DNA of 64,000 nt, taken from assembly GCA_016197205.1 (NCBI GenBank), contig JACPWG010000081.1, forward strand, positions 209,139-273,138, given 5' to 3'. Position numbers and translations under genes: made by a program. The notes below the pieces were generated by a model that saw only the letters and a program-made list of their open reading frames with translations, ran no database searches and was not told where the DNA came from. Positions 55,001-61,425 of the stretch are shown in pieces. How positions within the stretch are numbered: the stretch's first letter is position 1; each line of letters starts with the position of its first letter. Source of the DNA: Planctomycetota bacterium (GTDB lineage: Bacteria > Planctomycetota > MHYJ01 > WSZJ01 > JACPWG01).

Positions 55001-57892
55001 GAAGTCGAGCGGATCGCCGCGCCTGTCCTCGAAACACCGCCCTCGACCGTCGCACCTCCGAACGGAGAGCTTGCCACGGTCGAGCCCTCGGGGGCATCGG
55101 GGTCCTTGCTTTCGCCCGGGCCCGTTGCCGAAACCGCGGCGTCGATTTCGGCTTTGGTCCCGGACGCGGGGACGCAGCCCGCGGAGCCCCCGCCCACGCA
55201 GCCGGTGTCCGCACCGCGGATCCCGCCCGCATCGCCGGTTGAGCCGGAGGTCCCGCCGTGGCTTTCGCAGGCGTCGGAGGCCGAGCCGCCCCCCTGGCTC
55301 CTGCCCAGCGTATCGGCCGCCGCCCCTGCCGGCACGTCCGCGACCATCGCCGCCCCAGGCGGGGCTGCACCGCCGACCGAACGGCCGGCAGGCCCCTCCC
55401 AGGCCCCCGGGCCGGTATCGCCGGCGAGCGAGCTGCTCCCCGCCCCTCCGACGACGCCGGCGCGCGCGCCCGAGCCGGCAGTCCCGTTCCTCGCCTCCGG
55501 CAACTTCGGCTCGCTCCTGCGGTCCCCGTCGCCGGGGGCCGGAACGGCTTTCGGGGGAGGGAAGCCTTCGCACTCGGCGGAAGGGCAGGGTACCGCGCCC
55601 CCGCCGTGGCTCTTCGGCGAACGCGTCGTCGCGCATGCGATCCCACCCCAACCGTCGTCCGCGAAGCCCGAATCGGTTTCCGGGGAGGCGGCACTTCCGG
55701 CGTCGACTTCGCACACGGCACGGGCCGAGCTCCAAGAAACCTCGGGCGGCGGGCTCGAGGGGAGCGCGGTTACGGCCGAGGCGACAAATCCGGCCGCGCG
55801 TGCGACGGCACCAACGCCCTTGGAGGCACCCGGCTCGCCCGCGTCGGCGTCGCCGGCCTTCCCCGAGCCCGACCGGGATCAGGACGGCGCCGCGGACTTT
55901 TTTTCGACCGAGGTCTCTTCCGAACCCGCGGTCGCGTCCGGTGACGGCGATCGCCCAGCCACATCCGTGGAGGTTCCCGCGATGGGACTCGAGGCAGCAT
56001 CGGAGGAGACGAGCGAAGGTCCGGGCCGGTCGGCGGCCGACACCACCGGCTCGGCCGGGGAGCAGGCGACGGCAGCGCACGGCGGCGGCACGACCCTCCA
56101 GGAGCCCCCGCTCGACCTGGAAGCCTTCGGACCTGCGGATGCGCTTGCAGGGGAGAACGTCGAGACGCCCGACGACGCACCGCCCAACTCCGGCGAACTG
56201 GACGAATTCGACCTCCCCGAACCGATCGAGGCCCCGGCCGCGGCGTCGGGTCAGGAGGCCGGACGAACGACGGAGCTCGCGGCCGACCTGGGCGTCCAGC
56301 TCGAGGAGTTTCCGGCGCTCGCGGGCGGGGAAGTGCCCACAGACATGGCGGAGGAGTCGAGCGCAGCGAGTTCCGGACCCGCGGAGAACAAGGTCGATGC
56401 CGCCGCTCCGGTCGCAACGCCGTCCCCGTCCCCGTTCGCTTCGATTTCGTCGAACGCGGCTGGGGAAACGCTGCCCGGCGGGGCGACCCTCGACGCCGAG
56501 TCGCTCGCGCCGGCCCCGACCGCTGCCGCGGGTGCCGGCTCGACGCCGCGGCCCGGCAGTCCAACCTCGGCCGACGAACTCGCCGAGCAGGGACCGGTGT
56601 TGGAGACGCCGCTTCCGGAAGCGGCGAAGGCTTTGGACCCGGGCACCGGCGCGGCAGCCGCCTCCCCCGGGCTTTCGCCGGAGCTTCCGACCTCGTCGCC
56701 CGCCGGTGCCGGAGCCCCGGTGCTCCCCCCGGTCCCCGCGTTCGCCGCCTCCGCGCCGCCGTCGACGGCCGTGGGAACCCCGCCCCGCTTCGTGTCCGCC
56801 CGCCGGTTTCCCCTCCCCACCGATGGGGACCGCCAGAAGCTTTTCTCCATCCTGCGCGGCGCGCGGGACGCGGGCGCGAGCGACGTCCACATCCGGAGCG
56901 CCGTCAAGCCGTCGCTCCGTCTGCAGGGCGAGCTGACGCAGATCCAGACGCCCGCGCTCTTCCCGGAGGAGATGGAGCGCTTCGTCTCGGCGCTGCTGAC
57001 GCCCGAGCAGGAGGCGCGCTTCCACGAGACGAACGATCTCACGCTGGCCTACGAGGCGCCCGAGGTGGGGCGCTTCCGGGTGCAGGTCTTCCGCGACCGG
57101 CGCGGTCTCGGCACCGCTTTCCGGGTCGTGCCGGCCAAGTCCCAGACGTTGTCGGATCTGCTCTTGCCCCCCGTGCTCTCGAAAGTCGTCACGCTGCCCG
57201 AGGGCCTGGTGCTCGTGACCGGGCCGGGCGGCTCCGGGCGGAGCACGACGCTGACGGCCCTGGTGGACCAGATGAACCGGGAGCGGCGCGGACACATCGT
57301 CTCGGTCGAGCGCCCGATCGAGTTCCTCCACGCCAGCAAGAATTGCCTGGTCTCGCAGCGCGAAGTCGGGCGGCACACCGAGAGCTTCGCCCGCGGCGTG
57401 CGCGGCGCGGTGCAGGAGGGGCCGGACGTGCTCCTCATCTCCGATTTGTGCGACCAGGAAACGACCGAGCTGGCGCTCTCGGCCGCGCGCGGCGGAGTGC
57501 TCGTGCTGGCCGCGATGCCGACGCGCAACGCCACGTCGACCCTCCGGCGCATCCTCGGGGGCTTCGGCCCCGGACGCGAGGCCCTAGCGCGCGCCCTGCT
57601 CTCCGAGACGCTGCGCGCAGTGGTCACGCAACAGCTCGTGCCGACGGCGGTGAGCAAGCGGCGCGTCGTGGCGACGGAAGTGCTCTTCAATACGCACGAA
57701 GTCTGCTCCATGATCCACGACGATCGCCTCGACGACCTGGCGGGTTTTCTGCAGTCGTCGTCGAAGGCGGGGATGCGTCTCATGGACGACTCCCTGGTGG
57801 AGCTGGTCGGCGGCGGTCTGGTCGCGGCCGAGGCGGCGGAGATTCTGGCGACCGACCGGGAGCTCTTCAAGATGGCGGCGCGCCGGCGCTGA
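52088..57892 (+). CDS. Giant PilT-like pseudo-ATPase with ~1,550-residue Pro/Ala-rich linker (PilT-C)
   Basis: 1,934 residues from ATG 52088 (GAGGGA upstream). The first ~75 residues match PilT-A (FGRLAVGNHMLTQKQLNDC ... LGEIAVSKGYLT). Residues ~80-1570 are almost entirely Pro, Ala, Ser, Thr, Glu and Val with no hydrophobic core, so probably disordered. The C-terminal ~350 residues have the PilT fold, but Walker A Lys is R1718 (GPGGSGRSTT), the Asp-box Asp is R1742 (VERPIEF), Walker B reads ISDLCD with D1786 for Glu, and the His-box His is P1811 (AAMPTRN). It should not hydrolyse ATP. Likely a regulatory or tethering subunit of the PilT-A/B ring. Confidence 0.88.
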   Translation: MDAEDNAVFGRLAVGNHMLTQKQLNDCIDTQKKLPIPRKLGEIAVSKGYLTIKSLRTLLDLQRRVQGMTARARPAASPGIQAGLGARVGGSNAGTGLVSGGGGAAGRRADLRSPSPLGSVALFGGPAPSPPAPIPAPTQGAGGGSMQIFAASPLFGGPQATPSAATPASSLPAPYPPAPPYPSSSPTGAPSPLAAPAQLFGTGPQPAAPTPRGPTRRPFPFGPATAAAATGPTDPTPPVLYGSGGLPPPRQPGTPWPNSQFTPPAGPAAGGPPGRPPFPSTGFRPPTGPPGFRPPFPGARPPAAPPAPFGGTATSGPPPQASAAPPAVGQGLPQTSTTYRWWKLPAQPPGSGPRESAPAPLAASLAPVPTFGWTGAPPTPPAPPPPVSEAPFDLEALDEAAESPSVSVASPAPTPAPKPAPTPVPMPRPFAPQIRPPAPASFPWQIAPTPESTRRQSSPLGFLAALRPRPLVPIRIDENASALSRLPAGFTLGGIDEFDGSSSPLVAVAVSREEALAANAVVALLPAPASAPVEPTPVSTPPAAEVETAKPSGDLAEKAGAQAALSPTFDLEAEVASIPAPSTSTAPGGPPITAPNEAQPTALPAPVTAPVTAPGATQEGNPATAAPQELSPTAAPPLPVPASAAPAAPTTPTDIASTPPLAVAPANEVVTPPPPAVDKFSPPAPAAEPRPEVASEVASTAPAAEPMRLASALDRTLVTPEPAASTAGAPPGEAAAVPLASSPVTESLVGPQTSLELAPKPIAFAPPPADAAPAPTPAPVPAPALEPPLVSPAAPVELTAGPAAEPTAVPASVPTFQPAEVGIGTMVSAAAVAAPALVPAPAVTEPAATQAPSSQALDTEQADLRYSPEAETAPVVLAPPAASPSEPLAAPEPPPLRIGPALSVSVEEESASTPAPAPAPTLLAAAGTGTEAPVDAASAPAVPSFAAEASASAETPAAPSLEVGRLSRAAPEVERIAAPVLETPPSTVAPPNGELATVEPSGASGSLLSPGPVAETAASISALVPDAGTQPAEPPPTQPVSAPRIPPASPVEPEVPPWLSQASEAEPPPWLLPSVSAAAPAGTSATIAAPGGAAPPTERPAGPSQAPGPVSPASELLPAPPTTPARAPEPAVPFLASGNFGSLLRSPSPGAGTAFGGGKPSHSAEGQGTAPPPWLFGERVVAHAIPPQPSSAKPESVSGEAALPASTSHTARAELQETSGGGLEGSAVTAEATNPAARATAPTPLEAPGSPASASPAFPEPDRDQDGAADFFSTEVSSEPAVASGDGDRPATSVEVPAMGLEAASEETSEGPGRSAADTTGSAGEQATAAHGGGTTLQEPPLDLEAFGPADALAGENVETPDDAPPNSGELDEFDLPEPIEAPAAASGQEAGRTTELAADLGVQLEEFPALAGGEVPTDMAEESSAASSGPAENKVDAAAPVATPSPSPFASISSNAAGETLPGGATLDAESLAPAPTAAAGAGSTPRPGSPTSADELAEQGPVLETPLPEAAKALDPGTGAAAASPGLSPELPTSSPAGAGAPVLPPVPAFAASAPPSTAVGTPPRFVSARRFPLPTDGDRQKLFSILRGARDAGASDVHIRSAVKPSLRLQGELTQIQTPALFPEEMERFVSALLTPEQEARFHETNDLTLAYEAPEVGRFRVQVFRDRRGLGTAFRVVPAKSQTLSDLLLPPVLSKVVTLPEGLVLVTGPGGSGRSTTLTALVDQMNRERRGHIVSVERPIEFLHASKNCLVSQREVGRHTESFARGVRGAVQEGPDVLLISDLCDQETTELALSAARGGVLVLAAMPTRNATSTLRRILGGFGPGREALARALLSETLRAVVTQQLVPTAVSKRRVVATEVLFNTHEVCSMIHDDRLDDLAGFLQSSSKAGMRLMDDSLVELVGGGLVAAEAAEILATDRELFKMAARRR

Positions 57893-57906
57893 CGGCCCCG
57901 CCCGAT

Positions 57907-58001
57907 TTCACCACGGAGGCACGGACGCTTCACGGAGAACTTTCGCCAGGCTCCTCGTCCTCTCCGTGTACCCTCCGTGACTCCGTGTCTCCGTGGTTAC
58001 G
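57907..58001. repeat. Hairpin repeat R8 (CACGGAGGCACGGA type)
   Basis: TTCACCACGGAGGCACGGAC on the left pairs with GACTCCGTGTCTCCGTGG on the right of the 131-base gap before PilT-D. A related half-copy (TCTGCGTCTCCGCGTCTCTG) lies near 59253-59275. Confidence 0.7.
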
Positions 58002-58023
58002 CTGATCGCATGAGGTAGAGCGC

Positions 58024-59085
58024 ATGCCCGGAATCGACAAGCTGCTCGAGCTGGAGAAGACGAAGGGGGCCGCCGAGCTGCACCTGAGCGTGGGGCAGCG
58101 GCCGAAACTCCGCATCCGCGGCGAGGTCCTCACGCTCGCCACGAACCCGGTCTCCACGGAGGAGTCCCTGCGGGAGACGCTGCACGAAATCGCGCCGCCG
58201 TTCCGGGTCCTGGAGCTGCGCGAGCGGCATGAGACGCAGTTCGGCTACGGCGTGGACGGCGTGGGCCGGTTCCGCTGCCATTTCTTCCAGCAGAATCTCG
58301 GGCTCGGCGCCGTGTTTCGCACGATGCCCGACAAGATCCCCGCCTTGTCCGAGCTGCGTCTCCCGGGCGTCGTGGAGACGTTCGCGCGCCTCAGGGACGG
58401 CCTCGTGCTCGTCGCCGGCCCACCTCGCAGCGGCAAGACCACGCTGCTCTCGGCGCTCGTGAGCGTGATCAACCACACCCATCGGAAGCACGTCCTCTGC
58501 ATCGAGGAGCCGATCGAGTTCATCCACCCGGTGCGCAAGGCCATCGTCACCCAGCGGGAAGTGGGCGCCCACTCGGGCTCGTTCCGGTCCGCGATGGAGT
58601 CCGCGATCTACCTGGACTGCGAGGTGTTGATGGTGGGGGACCTGCCGGACCCGGTGTCGATCGCGATGGCGCTCGAGGCCGCGGATCGAGGCGTCCTGGT
58701 GCTCGCCGGCATCGTGGCGGACGGCGTGGTCGGGGCGCTGGAGCGGCTGCTCGACCCGATCGCCGCCCCCGCCAAGCCGCGGATGCGTTCCCTCCTCGCG
58801 GACACGCTCCGCGGCGTCGTCGCCCTCCGCATGGCGCCTTCGGCCAACGGCAAGGATCGCTTCCCCGTGCCCGAGATCCTCCAGTCGAACCCCGGCGTCG
58901 CCGGCATCGTCCGCGAGGGAGACTTTGAGCGCCTGCCCTCGATGGTCAGCTCGGGCCGCGGCGAATGGTACCACCCCGCGGACCTCGCCCTCACCCAGCT
59001 CGTGGCCGACGGCCGGCTCTCCGCCGAGGAGGCCTACCTCCTGGCCCAGAACAAGGGGACGTTCGAGCGCCAGGTTTCCCGGTAG
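58024..59085 (+). CDS. PilT-like protein with lost catalytic residues (PilT-D)
   Basis: 353 residues, exactly the length of PilT-B and collinear with it: K138 of Walker A is kept (GPPRSGKTT), but residue 206 is Asp (VGDLPDP) where PilT-B has the catalytic Glu, residue 231 is Val where PilT-B has the His-box His, and the Asp box is IEEPIEF. It could bind ATP without normal hydrolysis. GAGG lies just upstream of the ATG. It appears to be the degenerate sister of PilT-B in a duplicated cassette. The stop codon TAG (59083-59085) overlaps an R2 element. Confidence 0.9.
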   Translation: MPGIDKLLELEKTKGAAELHLSVGQRPKLRIRGEVLTLATNPVSTEESLRETLHEIAPPFRVLELRERHETQFGYGVDGVGRFRCHFFQQNLGLGAVFRTMPDKIPALSELRLPGVVETFARLRDGLVLVAGPPRSGKTTLLSALVSVINHTHRKHVLCIEEPIEFIHPVRKAIVTQREVGAHSGSFRSAMESAIYLDCEVLMVGDLPDPVSIAMALEAADRGVLVLAGIVADGVVGALERLLDPIAAPAKPRMRSLLADTLRGVVALRMAPSANGKDRFPVPEILQSNPGVAGIVREGDFERLPSMVSSGRGEWYHPADLALTQLVADGRLSAEEAYLLAQNKGTFERQVSR

Positions 59086-59145
59086 TGCCGCGTTGACGAG
59101 GTCCACACGCGTTTCCTGGGGGCGCGGGCCTCCGGCCCGCGCGAC
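59084..59145 (+). repeat. R2 repeat (left half) overlapping the stop codon of PilT-D
   Basis: AGTGCCGCGTTGACGAGGTC starts at the second base of the TAG stop and runs to the central hairpin CGCGGGCCTCCGGCCCGCG; the right half is missing. The rest of the 59086-59529 gap has AAATTTC-type tracts (59308-59350) and no gene. Confidence 0.78.
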
Positions 59146-59529
59146 CCCGCGCAGGGGCTTCGATTCAACAAGCCGAAGTGAAGCTAAAACCGAGCTCTCC
59201 GTGCGTTGCCAGAGATCATCGCCGGTAGAGGACGGTGGACTCAGCGCCCGGCCTCTGCGTCTCCGCGTCTCTGTGTAAAAGTCTCCCATTCGCCCCACGC
59301 GGCCAGATTGAATTTCAAATTGCAAAAAGTCAAATTTCAAATTTCAAATTTCGCCCGCGTCTGGCTGGGACGCGCAGCCATGATCTAGCCATTTGCCGCC
59401 GTCGGTCGAGTTTAGCCTCAGTTCGGGTTGTTGCTTCGATTCCCCAGGAGCGCGGGAACGACCGCTCCCGAAGTTCGTCGACGCGGCATTCCGCCCCCGC
59501 GGCGCGCCCGAGAATCGAGACCGCAGTTC

Positions 59530-61278
59530 ATGCCCGATCGCTCCAATCCGCTCATCGTCCAGGGGGACCGCACGGTCCTCCTGGAGGTGGACCACCCGCT
59601 GTACGCCGAGGCCCGCGACGAGCTCGCGCGCTTCGCCGAGTTGATCCGCAGCCAGGAGCACGTCCACACCTACCGCATTACCTCCCTCTCTCTCTGGAAC
59701 GCCGCCGCCACGGGCCTGGCCGCGCCGCGCGCGCTGGCGGCCCTCGACCGCTACTCGAAGTACGACGTGCCGCAGCACGTCCGTAGGGAGATCGAAGAGC
59801 AGCTCTCCCGCTACGGCCGGATCCGGCTGGTGAAGGCGGAGCTCAGCGACCTCCCCGGCCGCCCGGGCTTCGTCCTGCGGTCCGCGGAGGAGGCGCTGGT
59901 CGCGCTGGCATGGAACCATGCGGAGGTGCGGCCGCTCCTGGCCCATCGTATCGACGCGAACCGGCTCTTCCTGGAGACAGGGATGCGCGGGCCGGTCAAG
60001 CAGGCGATGACCCGGATCGGGTGGCCGGTCGAGGATCTCGGCGGGTACACGGACGGCGCGCCCCTCCCGCTGCGGCTCCGCGATCGGACCGCGTCGGGCG
60101 GCGAGTTCCGCCCCCGCAGCTACCAGACCGACGCCGTGGACTCGTTCTGGGCGGGCGGCGCGGCCCACGGCGGGAGCGGCGTGGTCTGCCTCCCTTGCGG
60201 CGCCGGCAAAACCGTCGTCGCCATCACGGCCATGGCGCGGGCCCAGGTGCAGACGCTCGTTCTCACGACGAACACCATCGCGACCCGCCAATGGAAGCGC
60301 GAGCTCCTGGACAAGACCACGCTCACGCCCGAGGAGGTCGGCGAATACACGGGGGATTCGAAGGAAATCCGCCCGGTCACGATCGCGACGTACCAGATCC
60401 TCACCTACCGGAGGCGCGGGAGCGAGACGTTCGAACATTTCGGCCTCTTCGATCGCATGAACTGGGGGCTCGTGGTCTACGACGAGGTGCACCTCCTGCC
60501 CGCGCCCGTGTTCCGTGCGACGGCCGAGCTGCAGGCGCGGCGGCGGCTCGGGCTCACGGCCACGCTCGTCCGCGAGGACGGGAAGGAGGACGACGTCTTC
60601 AGCCTGATCGGACCGAAGAAGTGCGACGTGCCGTGGAAGGTGCTCGAGAAGCAGGGCTGGATCGCGACCGCGACCTGCACGGAGATCCGCGTCGACATGG
60701 AGGGGGACAAGAAACTGGCGTACGCCCTCTCCCCGGAAAAGGACCAGTTCCGGATCGCGTCCGAGAACCCCGCGAAGCTGGCGATCGTGCAGGCCCTGCT
60801 CGCCCTGCACGCCGACGAGCTCGTGCTGATTATCGGACAGTACTTGGACCAGCTCGTCCTCCTCGCGCACGACCTGCGCGTCCCGCTCATCACGGGCGCT
60901 ACGCCGACGAAGGAGCGCGAACGCCTCTACGCCGACTTCCGCGAAGGCCGCCTCCGCGTGCTCGTCGTGAGCAAGGTGGCGAACTTCGCGGTCGATCTCC
61001 CGGATGCGAGCGTGCTCATCCAGATCTCGGGGACCTTCGGCTCGCGCCAAGAGGAGGCGCAGCGTCTGGGCCGCGTGCTTCGTCCCAAGGGCGACCGCCG
61101 GCAGGCCAGCTTCTACACGCTGGTCAGCCGTGACACCAGCGAGCAGGAGTTCGCCAACAAGCGGCAGCTCTTCCTGACGGAGCAGGGCTACAACTACCGC
61201 ATCCACACGGCCGACGAACTCCTCGCACGGGCGATGACGAAAATCCCAAATCCCAAAGCCCAAATCCCAACCGCCTGA
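59530..61278 (+). CDS. XPB/ERCC3-type superfamily 2 DNA helicase
   Basis: 582 residues from ATG 59530. Residues ~1-185 hold the damage-recognition-type region before the motor; the ATPase core has Walker A K227 (PCGAGKT), Walker B D318-E-V-H321, SGLTAT-like RLGLTATLVRED (~338-350), and motif VI QRLGRVLRPKG (~517-527). XPB-like helicases open DNA in repair or transcription. The last residues, KIPNPKAQIPTA, are encoded by an AAATCCCAAATCCC-type intergenic repeat, so the natural C-terminus has been replaced or extended. The next gene in the same direction is a probable partner. Confidence 0.9.
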   Translation: MPDRSNPLIVQGDRTVLLEVDHPLYAEARDELARFAELIRSQEHVHTYRITSLSLWNAAATGLAAPRALAALDRYSKYDVPQHVRREIEEQLSRYGRIRLVKAELSDLPGRPGFVLRSAEEALVALAWNHAEVRPLLAHRIDANRLFLETGMRGPVKQAMTRIGWPVEDLGGYTDGAPLPLRLRDRTASGGEFRPRSYQTDAVDSFWAGGAAHGGSGVVCLPCGAGKTVVAITAMARAQVQTLVLTTNTIATRQWKRELLDKTTLTPEEVGEYTGDSKEIRPVTIATYQILTYRRRGSETFEHFGLFDRMNWGLVVYDEVHLLPAPVFRATAELQARRRLGLTATLVREDGKEDDVFSLIGPKKCDVPWKVLEKQGWIATATCTEIRVDMEGDKKLAYALSPEKDQFRIASENPAKLAIVQALLALHADELVLIIGQYLDQLVLLAHDLRVPLITGATPTKERERLYADFREGRLRVLVVSKVANFAVDLPDASVLIQISGTFGSRQEEAQRLGRVLRPKGDRRQASFYTLVSRDTSEQEFANKRQLFLTEQGYNYRIHTADELLARAMTKIPNPKAQIPTA

Positions 61279-61395
61279 CGGAGCTCCGAACCGCGACCGT
61301 CAGGGAGCGGTCTCCGCGCCTCCATCCGCTCCCGCGGATTCGACCCCAACAACAAATTTCGCGCCGACCTTCCCAATCAGCAATCGACAATCAGC

Positions 61396-61425
61396 AAATC
61401 TCCATTCTCCATTCTCAAATCCCCC
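61396..61425 (+). repeat. R7 pyrimidine-rich repeat directly before a start codon
   Basis: AAATCTCCATTCTCCATTCT followed by CAAATCCCCC runs into ATG 61426. Same motif as 39725-39770. The preceding ORF end contains AAATCCCAAATCCC (61240-61270). Confidence 0.75.

Noticed and set aside
53452..55716. Long Gly/Ala/Ser-rich frames opposite the PilT-C linker
   Set aside because: The + frame joins a conserved N-terminal module to a conserved PilT-like domain; the opposite frames have no anchor at either end.
59308..59350. AT-rich AAATTTC tract as a replication origin
   Set aside because: No DnaA-box cluster or dnaA/gyrB-type neighbours; it looks like one of the word-repeat tracts.
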